Source: Psychrobacter sp. 28M-43 (GTDB lineage: Bacteria; Pseudomonadota; Gammaproteobacteria; Pseudomonadales; Moraxellaceae). Taken from it: a DNA stretch of 64,000 nt. Shown piece after piece: positions 36,223 to 44,543 of this stretch. How positions within the stretch are numbered: position 1 is the first letter of the stretch; every line of letters begins with the position of its first letter. A model generated the notes under the pieces. That model did not search any database. It was not told the DNA's origin and saw nothing but the letters and a program-made list of their open reading frames with translations. The stretch spans positions 2,480,001 to 2,544,000 of the forward strand of contig NZ_CP061739.1 of NCBI RefSeq assembly GCF_014770435.1, given 5' to 3'. The position numbers were made by a program, and so were the translations under genes.

Positions 36223-37143
36223 TTAGTTAAATACGACTGTCTTATTACCCGCCACAATCACACGGTTTTGCACATGCCAGTTTACGGCACGTGCTAATAC
36301 GTTGCGTTCGATATCACGGCCGATAGCACGCAGCTCTGTTACCCCTTGGCGATGCGTCACACGGTGTACGTCTTGCTCGATGATAGGCCCTTGATCAAGC
36401 TCTGCTGTGACATAGTGCGCAGTTGCACCGATAAGCTTAACACCTTTATCATAAGCCTGACGATAAGGATCTGCGCCCACAAATGCCGGTAAGAATGAAT
36501 GATGGATATTAATAATCTGCATTGGCCAACGTTTGACAAAATCTGATGACAATATTTGCATATAGCGCGCCAATACCAGCAAGTCGTTACCTGCCATCAG
36601 CTTATGGATTTGCTCTTCTGCCTCTACTTTATTATCCTTGGTCACTGGCACATGATGAAAAGTAATGCCAAAATTTTGTACTGCTTGCTTTAAATCAGGA
36701 TGGTTGCTGACCACGCAAGTAATCTCGCAATCGAGCAGTCCACGCTGATGTCGCCATAATAAATCTAACAACGCATGATCAAACTTAGATACCAAAATAC
36801 CGACTTTGGTCTTCGTTGCATTATTATGTAGACGCCAATCCATATCGTGTCGCTTAGCAACCGTATGCGCAAAGCTGGCCTCAAAATTCTCGATAATATC
36901 GCTCAATCCTGCCAAAGCAAACTCTAAACGCATGAAATATTGACCGCCTTCATGCGCCGTTGAATACTGGTCAAGCGTAATGATATTAGCGCCATAACGA
37001 TGAATAAACTCAGAGACTGCTTGTACGATACCTGCCTGATCTTTGCATTTGATGAGCAACGTGGCTGTATCAATAGCGCTAGGAATCTGTTTGCTCTGAG
37101 AAGCTATGGTCGATAATGAAACCGTTTTAGTGTTGTCTGACAT
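36223..37143 (-). CDS. purU: Formyltetrahydrofolate deformylase
   Basis: Hydrolyses 10-formyl-THF to formate and THF, balancing one-carbon pools. It has 306 residues: an N-terminal ACT domain (about 25-105, LLIKCKDQAGIVQAVSEFIH) and a formyltransferase fold after about 110 (TKVGILVSKFDHALLDLLWR). The catalytic region is IINIHHSFLPAF and GATAHYVTAELDQGPIIEQD, with Asn-His-Asp triad residues present. GGGCG before the ATG. Isolated gene, separate terminators on both sides. Confidence 0.95.
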   Translation of the reverse strand: MSDNTKTVSLSTIASQSKQIPSAIDTATLLIKCKDQAGIVQAVSEFIHRYGANIITLDQYSTAHEGGQYFMRLEFALAGLSDIIENFEASFAHTVAKRHDMDWRLHNNATKTKVGILVSKFDHALLDLLWRHQRGLLDCEITCVVSNHPDLKQAVQNFGITFHHVPVTKDNKVEAEEQIHKLMAGNDLLVLARYMQILSSDFVKRWPMQIINIHHSFLPAFVGADPYRQAYDKGVKLIGATAHYVTAELDQGPIIEQDVHRVTHRQGVTELRAIGRDIERNVLARAVNWHVQNRVIVAGNKTVVFN

Positions 37144-37294
37144 AATTCGCCCAATATAAAAATGATGACTTATCGCTGAAAAATTGCTGACAGCGTAGTA
37201 AACCAGTTATTTTAATCTTTTTTGCGGTGCTTTGCTGAGCGAGTTGGTTGTTTTTGGTTATTTAGGATGATTTAGTTGTTTAGAAGAATAAAGC

Positions 37295-37325
37295 AAAAAC
37301 CCCTGACATGTGGTCAGAGGTTTTT
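37295..37325 (-). terminator. Intrinsic terminator of the Ig-like lipoprotein gene
   Basis: The stem AAAAACCCCTGAC / GTCAGAGGTTTTT with one mismatch and a T-run on the minus strand, 25 nt past the stop codon. Confidence 0.88.
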
Positions 37326-37349
37326 AGTTTATCAAACAGGATAGATTTT

Positions 37350-39425
37350 CTAGAAAATTCGAATTGTAGTATTTTTTGACGTTGGTGCTGGGGTAGTAAC
37401 TGATAGCTTAATACTATCACCATTAGCACAACCTTCAGTTGAGACGATATAACTAACATCATCGCTACCTTCGAAGAAGTTCTGATTCGTAGTACCATCT
37501 ACTCGATTTAATGCAACAAGCGCAGGTACGGTCATATTACCATCTGTAATTTCTGGCTCACAAGTGAGATCATTATCAGTATTATCTTTAACGATTAGAC
37601 TCAGAGCAGTTCCTGAAGGCATAGACACTGTTTTCAAACTGCTACCATACATCTCAAATAAGATAGAACCTGGCATTACTTGAAAGTTGTAAAAAGTTGG
37701 AGTGTCATTAGCAAAACCCATAATAACTTGTTTGCGTAATACTGTTGATAATGAATCATCACATGTGGTCTCAGTTTCATTAGGTTCAACTACAAAATTT
37801 GGTAAATTGGGCTGAGACAAAGTACTTGCAGAGCAAGACTCAGTTTTTGAACCTTCAGGTAACGCCCCTCTTCTATAGACAAACTCGCCCGGAGTATATT
37901 TTAGATCTTCGTCATCATCGCGGAAAAAATGACCGATATTGTCTAGTAGTTTATCTACTCCTGCAGTGTATACGTTATCTCTGTTCAAATCCGAATACGC
38001 TTTATCCCCTTCTACATAGGCAATAACACTCACTCGACCATTTGCAGGTCTAGGGTTTTGCGATGTGAATGTTACCGAACAGTTACCACCAACAGTTGCA
38101 CAATTGGGTGTCACTGTCCCGCCTTCAGATACGAAACTTACTACGGTTCCATCGGGAACAAGGTTACCTTGGCGATCCGTTAGATATGCTGCTATATTTG
38201 TAGTATCGATGGCATTATCAGCCAAGACATTTTTGCCTATTGCTAATGTGACACCATTTTGAGTAGGACGGCCCGTCGCTACAGATATATTTTTCGCCAA
38301 TGCAAAAGTATTAATATTTGATTTTAAGGAAGCTTTAATTTCCACTGGTCCTGGAATGTTCCCAGGATATAGATTTACCGTTACTTTTCCTGAAGCATTA
38401 CTTCTTATCGTTTGCGTGCTACGGTTGTTTGGTGATATGAATGCAAAGTCAGACGGCGATGACTCGTTTAAACTAAGCACTACTTCTTGATTTGCTGCAG
38501 GCACACCACTAGCGTAGACAGTAAACTCTACTTGGCTAGATGAAGACGAGCCGCTGTTTTTTGCACCCAATATAACTGCATTGGTAGTTGTATATACAAT
38601 AGAGCTTGCCTCGATAGCTTTAATATTGACATTAATACTTTGCGAGGAAGAAGTGCTATTTGCAGCAACTGCAGTGATCGTTTGAGTACCTTCACATAGC
38701 TTACCGTTACTATCAATAGCATTATAAGTTGTGCTTACATTCCCTTGATTAGAAGAGCTTACGCTAGCCTCTTCAAACGAACCACATGTTGATGACAGAT
38801 TAACAGTCACATCATTTTGAAATTGATCAGTTACTGTGTCTTTGGTTTGCAATGTAACAATTGTAGAACCGCCAGACTCCAAAAGACTTTCACCCGTAGA
38901 AAAATTTACTAACGTAATATCAGCTGCTTGTAATGAATAGTTATAACTAGCAGTGGTTGCACTCACATCGTCATATGTTGCTGTCGCAGACAAGCTGTAA
39001 CTACCAGTATCAGTAGAAGATAATGGTACGACAGATGTTGTTGCTACGCCTTCAGCATTAGTCAGTACGGCTCCATTAGATGTACCAAACCTAACTCCTT
39101 CGCCACTAAATGTCACTAAAGCACCACTTACACCATTACCTTCAGAGTCTGTAACAACAACTCTAGCCGTAACACCCGACATAGAAATTACTCTAGTCAG
39201 ATTAGAATTCGCGTCTAGTAGAGATACCGTACTAACATTCAAAACGTCTCCAATATCCCCACTACCTACGCCACCGTCGCTAGTACCTACACTTACACCT
39301 AAATCAGGCGCTGGCGCAATCGTATCAGTGCCATCACCACCACCACAACCTGCTAATGCTAATGCGCAAGTCAAAGAAGTGAGCTGAAACAACTTAGAAG
39401 TAAGGGGTAGAGAGCTATATGACAT
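37350..39425 (-). CDS. Large surface-type lipoprotein with Ig-like (Big) domains
   Basis: About 691 residues. The signal peptide ends at ALALAGC (lipid Cys27), followed by a Gly/Asp-rich linker. At least three invasin/Big_1-like repeats follow (about 55-200, 190-300 and 305-420). One is marked VTDSEGNGVSGALVTFSGEG and NAEGVATTSVVPLSST; a later one has TDRQGNLVPDGTVVSFVSEGG. A segment near 520-560 (SDLNRDNVYTAGVD, FFRDDDEDLKYTPGEF) looks like a calcium-binding loop pair. The C-terminal quarter is Cys-containing and unlike the repeats. Start: GGAG seven bases before ATG at 39425, not the ATG at 39512. Role in adhesion or surface structure is inferred. Confidence 0.83.
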   Translation of the reverse strand: MSYSSLPLTSKLFQLTSLTCALALAGCGGGDGTDTIAPAPDLGVSVGTSDGGVGSGDIGDVLNVSTVSLLDANSNLTRVISMSGVTARVVVTDSEGNGVSGALVTFSGEGVRFGTSNGAVLTNAEGVATTSVVPLSSTDTGSYSLSATATYDDVSATTASYNYSLQAADITLVNFSTGESLLESGGSTIVTLQTKDTVTDQFQNDVTVNLSSTCGSFEEASVSSSNQGNVSTTYNAIDSNGKLCEGTQTITAVAANSTSSSQSINVNIKAIEASSIVYTTTNAVILGAKNSGSSSSSQVEFTVYASGVPAANQEVVLSLNESSPSDFAFISPNNRSTQTIRSNASGKVTVNLYPGNIPGPVEIKASLKSNINTFALAKNISVATGRPTQNGVTLAIGKNVLADNAIDTTNIAAYLTDRQGNLVPDGTVVSFVSEGGTVTPNCATVGGNCSVTFTSQNPRPANGRVSVIAYVEGDKAYSDLNRDNVYTAGVDKLLDNIGHFFRDDDEDLKYTPGEFVYRRGALPEGSKTESCSASTLSQPNLPNFVVEPNETETTCDDSLSTVLRKQVIMGFANDTPTFYNFQVMPGSILFEMYGSSLKTVSMPSGTALSLIVKDNTDNDLTCEPEITDGNMTVPALVALNRVDGTTNQNFFEGSDDVSYIVSTEGCANGDSIKLSVTTPAPTSKNTTIRIF

Positions 39426-39692
39426 TTTTTGACTCCGCATGAGCAGTAATTTATCTGAGCAAATAAGCAAAAAATCATTACCCAGAATCAAAAGAGATTG
39501 GTAATGATACATAGATTTACAGTAATACTGGCGTATTAACAGATTGTATTAAATATATAACAGCAACTTTACTGACTTTTGTTATAACTTACAACTAAAA
39601 ATTAATCTTTACTATTAAACAATCAACAACATAGAGCGCTCATTTCAGGGTATAATAGCCCTCCTTTAATTCGACAGTTATTGTAAAAATAT
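39426..39692. other. Gap upstream of the lipoprotein gene and rpmB
   Basis: AT-rich region between divergent genes. A TATAAT hexamer at 39651-39656 lies without a good -35 partner. No ORF. Confidence 0.45.
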
Positions 39693-39721
39693 TTGAGTAT
39701 TCATCTGTTTTATGGTATAAA
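39693..39721 (+). promoter_or_regulatory. Predicted sigma-70 promoter of rpmB-rpmG
   Basis: The -35 TTGAGT (39693-39698), 17-bp spacer and -10 TATAAA (39716-39721) match the consensus well and lie about 190 bp before the rpmB start codon, implying a long leader. Confidence 0.6.
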
Positions 39722-39868
39722 TGTCGGCTTTAAAATTTTCTGAATTGGTCAGCCTGTTATTTGCCTTTAGATAGCAGCAAAACCAGCTCAACCTTCATAT
39801 AGTTTTGTTTGGTGCAAAGCTGCCGCTTGCTGTGTCCATGCCGCAAAAACGTGCAACTTGCCCAGACT

Positions 39869-39889
39869 GGTATGAGAAAAACTCATACC
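39869..39889 (+). promoter_or_regulatory. Leader hairpin before rpmB
   Basis: The perfect stem GGTATGAG-aaaaa-CTCATACC lies 20 nt upstream of the rpmB start codon and has no T-run, so it is not a terminator. It may be a translational control or mRNA-stabilising hairpin in the ribosomal-protein leader. Confidence 0.5.
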
Positions 39890-39909
39890 TCATAGATTAG
39901 GAGTTCGCC

Positions 39910-40146
39910 ATGTCTCGAGTTTGCCAAGTGACTGGAAAGCGCCCTATGGTGGGTAATAATGTTTCGCATGCAAACAACAAAACCCGTCGTCGCTTTCTAC
40001 CAAACCTTCACAACCATCGTTTTTGGGTAGAGTCTGAAAACCGCTTTGTACGTCTACGTGTGTCTACCAAAGGTATGCGCATCATTGACAAACTTGGTAT
40101 CGATAAAGTGTTAGCGGATCTACGCGCACAAGGTCAAAAAGTTTAA
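39910..40146 (+). CDS. rpmB: 50S ribosomal protein L28
   Basis: A 78-residue large-subunit protein, standard length. Begins [33 protein letters not shown] and contains the [20 protein letters not shown] core (each split in the usual way). AGGAGTTCGCC before the ATG is a strong ribosome site. Followed after 128 bp by rpmG, the usual L28-L33 pairing and a shared terminator. Confidence 0.98.
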   Translation: MSRVCQVTGKRPMVGNNVSHANNKTRRRFLPNLHNHRFWVESENRFVRLRVSTKGMRIIDKLGIDKVLADLRAQGQKV

Positions 40147-40274
40147 GTTAAAAATAGCAGCTGGATGATGACTCTCATCATTTAGGCTGCTGTTTTGCTA
40201 CATTAATTGTGGCAACTCACTCTTTGAGACACGTACCTATCGTTTGAAGACCCCTCATTTACAGGAAAGCTATC

Positions 40275-40430
40275 ATGAGAGATAAAATTAAATTAGTATC
40301 AACAGCTGGTACTGGGTATTACTACACCACTACTAAAAACAAGCGCACTATGCCTGGCAAAATGGAAATCAAAAAGTTTGATCCAAAAGTACGCCAGCAT
40401 GTGATCTTCAAAGAAGCTAAAATCAAATAA
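40275..40430 (+). CDS. rpmG: 50S ribosomal protein L33
   Basis: 51 residues. Starts [20 protein letters not shown] and continues [20 protein letters not shown], ending [10 protein letters not shown]. It is the cysteine-free (zinc-independent) type of L33, since none of the four zinc-ribbon cysteines is present. AGGAAAG lies before the ATG at 40275, and the stop is TAA at 40428-40430. Second gene of the rpmB-rpmG unit. Confidence 0.97.
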   Translation: MRDKIKLVSTAGTGYYYTTTKNKRTMPGKMEIKKFDPKVRQHVIFKEAKIK

Positions 40431-40490
40431 CTGCCATCATTTGTAGAAGGTGTTTTTATAAATACTTTCTATAAAGACGTTATTTGAACA

Positions 40491-40526
40491 AAAAAAGGGC
40501 TTATCAATTGATAAACCCTTTTTTTT
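40491..40526 (+). terminator. Intrinsic terminator of rpmB-rpmG
   Basis: The stem AAAGGGCTTATC-aatt-GATAAACCCTTT with one mismatch, followed by a long T-run. Confidence 0.9.
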
Positions 40527-40600
40527 ATGGCTGTAGTTTCATGTTGCTAAGCTACGTCTTCAATTATTCGCTTTAATTAGTGCTCAGAAACAACTAAAAA

Positions 40601-40912
40601 TTAGCTGTAGTGTTTTGGTTCTTTATCATATACATGCGCATGCCACTTACTCATTTGCTTTTGCATAATGACCTGAATCGCAGCATGAATCATATGTTGA
40701 CCAATGGCTTGAGTATCGCTACCAAGTAGTTCTTTTAGCTTGTCAGAAAAATCAATAGTCATCAGCGGCGCTTCATCTTGTTCAGCATCACGCAATAACA
40801 ACCTACCGTCATCAGCTTCCACCAGCTCTAACGTGGTTTCTTTGGCAAATCCTGCAAATTGGTCGGTATTCTCGTTATCTACTTCTATATCATTATCGAT
40901 ATCGTATGGCAT
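40601..40912 (-). CDS. Small acidic protein, unknown
   Basis: 103 residues. The first third is strongly acidic (DIDNDIEVDNENTD). Then comes a small mixed alpha/beta domain (ELVEADDGRLLLRDAEQDE, LMTIDFSDKLKELLGSDTQ) and a helix with AIQVIMQKQMSKWHAHVYD. AAGGAAC before the ATG. No signal peptide or membrane helix. It shares codon use with its neighbours. I recognise no family; the frame looks like a genuine conserved gene of this group of bacteria. Confidence 0.7.
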   Translation of the reverse strand: MPYDIDNDIEVDNENTDQFAGFAKETTLELVEADDGRLLLRDAEQDEAPLMTIDFSDKLKELLGSDTQAIGQHMIHAAIQVIMQKQMSKWHAHVYDKEPKHYS

Positions 40913-41133
40913 TAATCTGTTCCTTATTATCCCGTTTAGTACTGGTAGAGAAACTAGTCATTGCAAAGCAGTCATTTCTTAAAAATAAACTCATTCGGCA
41001 AATCTATCGTCTTACAGTAACGCGGGTAAATCTGTCTTACTCATACAATGGACGCTTTAACATTGAAATTCAAGGGCTGTCACATAAGTCTTCGCTATAA
41101 AAGCAAACTTGAATGCCATGTCATTTGTATATA

Positions 41134-41445
41134 TTAGTGCCAATAACGTAACTTTCCTAATGTAAATAAGAAGGCCACAAACATTCCAAGGTAATAAACC
41201 AGCTTTAGCTCAAGGCTAGGATCACGATATTTAAATGGCAGTGCAACGGTGGCAGTCGCAGTGGGCAATATCAGCAGCATAAGCAGCCAGTTTTCAATGA
41301 CATTTAGCCAACCTTGTAAATCGGTTCCGTGACGTAATGACGCCAATCCCATTAATAAACAAGCGATAATTAAGCTGGTAAATAAGCCATTTGGTAAGTC
41401 TTTAGGATAGATAATTTTAGCAATACTGGCTGGTACGATTCTCAT
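41134..41445 (-). CDS. Small integral membrane protein, unknown
   Basis: 103 residues with three predicted helices (about 22-40, 50-70 and 80-97), a charged N-terminus (MRIVPASIAKIIYPKDLPNG) and a short ending LRYWH. TGGAAT before the ATG. It lies between two other small ORFs transcribed the same way and is followed by nothing for 220 bp. No family recognised. Confidence 0.66.
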   Translation of the reverse strand: MRIVPASIAKIIYPKDLPNGLFTSLIIACLLMGLASLRHGTDLQGWLNVIENWLLMLLILPTATATVALPFKYRDPSLELKLVYYLGMFVAFLFTLGKLRYWH

Positions 41446-41513
41446 ATAAAATTCCAGTCATGCTTGTAGAACATGGCTTAATGATTAAAAATATAAAATA
41501 TTACGACACTGTA

Positions 41514-41589
41514 TAGGCGTGAATAAACAATATAGATGCGAGTAAAAAATACAGGTGCGAATAAACAATACAGGCGTGGAAAAGCATTA
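41514..41589 (+). repeat. 19-bp degenerate tandem repeat
   Basis: Four adjacent 19-bp units start at 41514, 41533, 41552 and 41571. They share a core like CAGGYGCGAATAAACAATA with several substitutions per unit. The array lies between the two small membrane protein genes (41134-41445 and 41608-42006) and encodes nothing in frame. Confidence 0.75.
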
Positions 41590-41607
41590 TATTTACAGCG
41601 AAACTAC

Positions 41608-42006
41608 TTAACTATAAGTACCCATCAGCCATAGCATCGATATACAAGAGGTCAAATAACCCAAACTAATCGCATTCCAACTCTCGATATGCAGGCCTTT
41701 AACTTTATTGAGTATGCGAGAGCCTACCCAAAAAAACAGCGGAATGCCTAGCATAAATGCAGGCACAATGACCGCAGCATGACGCAGTACGGTTTCGACG
41801 TCATCACCTACCATCAGACGAAAGCCATAACCTGCCAAACTAAGTACCAGTGCAAACATGGCTAAGCCAATAGTGATACCTCTAGGCACCAAACTGCGCT
41901 GCGGTGTTTCACTTTCAAGTGACTGCCTTGCCTGCTGATTCAACGCTTCATGAGAGTTTACTTGCTCAGAAGGTTCTGTTGAACGGCTAGAATTGTTTGT
42001 GTCCAT
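41608..42006 (-). CDS. Small integral membrane protein, unknown (polar N-terminus)
   Basis: 132 residues. A polar 40-residue N-terminus (Ser/Gln/Glu-rich), then three hydrophobic helices (about 42-62, 73-95 and 108-128) joined by VGDDVETVLRHA and NKVKGLHIES. AAGGTGAAAT before the ATG. Not recognised. It is co-directional with rpe, and the dispersed 80-bp repeat lies between the two. Confidence 0.66.
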   Translation of the reverse strand: MDTNNSSRSTEPSEQVNSHEALNQQARQSLESETPQRSLVPRGITIGLAMFALVLSLAGYGFRLMVGDDVETVLRHAAVIVPAFMLGIPLFFWVGSRILNKVKGLHIESWNAISLGYLTSCISMLWLMGTYS

Positions 42007-42063
42007 ATTTCACCTTTACGTGACTGACCGTTATATAGAATTGATTCAATTTAAAAGAGATAC

Positions 42064-42143
42064 AAGGCAACTGAGCGCAGATGTATACGTGATACTTCAA
42101 GCGAGGTTAACGCTGTAGCTCTTTTATAGAGGATTAACTATAT
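42064..42143 (-). repeat. 80-bp dispersed repeat, copy B (inverted)
   Basis: The reverse complement of this stretch matches copy A at 2917-2996 with about five substitutions. It lies 75 bp beyond the rpe stop codon and upstream of the small membrane protein gene. No ORF. Confidence 0.85.
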
Positions 42144-42217
42144 AGTCATAAGTTATACAGCACATTCTAATATTATTATGGCATGGCTAATAGCGTTTAT
42201 TAACCATATCACACTCG

Positions 42218-42907
42218 CTAGCTGTTGTTGGCTAATAACAACTCTGCGCGCATCTCATCGATAGCCGCTTTATAATCTTCTTGATTGAATATTGCAGAAC
42301 CCGCAACGAACATATCAGCGCCCGCTTCAGCAATCGCACGTATATTACTGGCTTTGATACCGCCATCAACTTCCAATCGAATATCTCGACCACTGGTAAT
42401 GATACGCTGACGTACCTGACGGACTTTATCCAAAGTACTATCGATAAACGATTGACCACCGTAGCCAGGGTTCACACTCATCAATAAAATCTGATCTACT
42501 TTATCCATAACATAATCAAGATAATGTAATGGTGTCGCTGGATTCAATACCAAGCCACACTCCGCGCCGCCATCTTTGATCAACTGAAGTGAGCGATCGA
42601 TATGAGCGCTGGCTTCAGGATGGAAGGTAATGATACTAGCACCCGCTTCCAAAAACTGCTCAATCATACTATCGACAGGTGAAACCATCAGATGCACATC
42701 AATTGGCGCTTCAACACCATAGTCACGCAACGCCTTACAAATCATGCTACCAAACGTCAAATTGGGTACGTAATGATTGTCCATTACATCAAAATGAATC
42801 ACATCGGCACCCGACTCTAGTACCTTCTCCACTTCTTCGCCCAACCGCGCGAAATCAGCTGAGAGTATCGACGGTGCAATAAGATAAGGTTTAGCAGGAC
42901 TGTTCAT
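42218..42907 (-). CDS. rpe: Ribulose-phosphate 3-epimerase
   Basis: Interconverts ribulose 5-phosphate and xylulose 5-phosphate (pentose phosphate pathway). 229 residues, TIM barrel. Starts [20 protein letters not shown]. The metal/catalytic residues fit: [16 protein letters not shown] (Asp and His), DVHLMVSPV, the [11 protein letters not shown] phosphate loop and [17 protein letters not shown] before the ATG. No gph or trpE partner is next to it in this window. Confidence 0.96.
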   Translation of the reverse strand: MNSPAKPYLIAPSILSADFARLGEEVEKVLESGADVIHFDVMDNHYVPNLTFGSMICKALRDYGVEAPIDVHLMVSPVDSMIEQFLEAGASIITFHPEASAHIDRSLQLIKDGGAECGLVLNPATPLHYLDYVMDKVDQILLMSVNPGYGGQSFIDSTLDKVRQVRQRIITSGRDIRLEVDGGIKASNIRAIAEAGADMFVAGSAIFNQEDYKAAIDEMRAELLLANNS

Positions 42908-43021
42908 AATTGAGCTACCTAATTCATGTTTATATAAGATACTGATAAATTAAAAAGAAAATTTCAAGCGGCTCACATATGCTGAGAGCCTTTTATATAA
43001 TGATGTTAAATACTTAATGGT

Positions 43022-43468
43022 TTAGCGCTGCTTATATTGAGTTTTGCAATAAGCACGGCCAACTTCGAAAGAGCGCTTTGCTTCATGCTTGGTAGCGCGA
43101 TTGCTCACTCTCTGACGCCATAAGCGAAAAGATGACGGCTTTAGCTCTTGGCGCATGAGTTTGATAACCCCAGTCTCATCGAGACCATAGCTATGCTCTA
43201 TAGCGCCAAATGGCGTTCTATCTTCCCACGCCATCTCTATCACGCGAGATATTTGCACATCATCAAGTACTCTATCGCCAGCGTCGTTGACGGTTTTTGC
43301 AATCAGCTCGTCAGACTTAACTTGAGACACTTCATCACTATAATCAATGTTACGTTGTTTGTTTTGTAGAGCAGCATCCATATCAGCTTGCATAGTCGCT
43401 TTTGTAGAGCTCGTATCTGCTGACTTATTCTTCGAATTAGAAGCGGTCAAATCTTGATAACTTGCCAT
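43022..43468 (-). CDS. TIGR03643/DUF2805-family protein
   Basis: About 148 residues. A low-complexity polar first half (1-60) precedes the domain core: DVQISRVIEMAWEDRTPFGA, IEHSYGLDETGVIKLMRQ, then SSFRLWRQRVSNRATKH, a compact helix-turn-helix-like helical domain. Function unknown, but the fold resembles a DNA-binding HTH. AGGTG before the ATG at 43468 rather than the GTG at 43477 decides the start. The family is common in proteobacteria, usually without the long leader. Confidence 0.78.
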   Translation of the reverse strand: MASYQDLTASNSKNKSADTSSTKATMQADMDAALQNKQRNIDYSDEVSQVKSDELIAKTVNDAGDRVLDDVQISRVIEMAWEDRTPFGAIEHSYGLDETGVIKLMRQELKPSSFRLWRQRVSNRATKHEAKRSFEVGRAYCKTQYKQR

Positions 43469-43532
43469 AAAAATCACCTGTTGAGCATGAATGGGATAGC
43501 GAAAAATGTATCACGGTCATCTGAAAGACATC

Positions 43533-44423
43533 TTAGCTCATTTGAGCCATATGCCAATGATGTTCGATATGATCATTAATTACCGTTTGGATAAAATAAT
43601 AGCTGTGGTCATGCCCGGCTTGGTAGCGTAATGTTAAGGGCTGTTTGGCTTTTGCACAAGCATCTTGTAGTTTAGATGTCTGTAGCTGGCCTTCTGCTAA
43701 GAAGTTATCAGCCGCGCCTTGATCAACCAAAATGCTCGAATACTGCTGACCAACCTTTTCAATCATCTGTGAGGCATCGGCTTGCGCCCATAGAGATTTA
43801 TCATCACCGAAATACTCTGTATAAGCGGCTTGCCCCCATGCAGACTCACTCGCCGCACATACTGGCGATAAAGCCGATACGCTGACAAACTTACTTGGGA
43901 ACTTAAACCCTAGCAATAATGCGCCGTGACCACCCATTGAGTGTCCTGTGACACCGATGCTGTGAATAGGAAACTCTGAACGTAGTAAGTCATATAGCTC
44001 ATCAACGATATAGCTTTGCATATTGAAGTTATCTGACCACGGCGCTTGGGTCGCATCAACATAATAGCTAGCGCCTTGCCCGACAAAATAGCGATCATCG
44101 TTTGGTACATCGCTGTCTTCACTACTTCTAGGCGAAGTATCAGGTGCGATAAGTATCATACCAAGCTCGCTGCATTTTTGCTGAAAATGCGCTTTATGAG
44201 TGACATTATCAGCATTACATGTCAAACCTGATAGGTACAATATCGCAGGACAACGTCGTCCAGCCAAGGCTTCATCAGGTAGATAAATACTAAACGTCAT
44301 AGAGGTTTTGGTAGATGTCGACTCGTGACTATAATAATGCTGCTCACCGTTAAAGCAGCGATTCACGCTTTTTTGGGTAAGCTGTTTATTGGTAGATAAA
44401 CTATGACTATAGGAATTTTGCAT
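43533..44423 (-). CDS. fghA: S-formylglutathione hydrolase
   Basis: Second step of glutathione-dependent formaldehyde detoxification; hydrolyses S-formylglutathione to formate and glutathione. About 296 residues, esterase D family. Catalytic Ser in GVTGHSMGGHGALLLG (about residue 160), Asp in VDQGAADNFL, His in QAGHDHSYYFI. Oxyanion region LYLSGLTCNADNVTHKA is intact. N-terminal about 20 residues are extra. AAGGAT places the start at 44423. The usual partner, S-hydroxymethylglutathione dehydrogenase (frmA/adhC), is not adjacent. Confidence 0.95.
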   Translation of the reverse strand: MQNSYSHSLSTNKQLTQKSVNRCFNGEQHYYSHESTSTKTSMTFSIYLPDEALAGRRCPAILYLSGLTCNADNVTHKAHFQQKCSELGMILIAPDTSPRSSEDSDVPNDDRYFVGQGASYYVDATQAPWSDNFNMQSYIVDELYDLLRSEFPIHSIGVTGHSMGGHGALLLGFKFPSKFVSVSALSPVCAASESAWGQAAYTEYFGDDKSLWAQADASQMIEKVGQQYSSILVDQGAADNFLAEGQLQTSKLQDACAKAKQPLTLRYQAGHDHSYYFIQTVINDHIEHHWHMAQMS

Positions 44424-44543
44424 GAGTGATATCCTTTTATTCAAAATAGAACCAATGGTGATGTTTAATAAATGCTCATCATCTAATAGTAAATCTAATA
44501 TTGGCAGTTATTAAATGCCAAATCATACTTTGTATGTATTCAG

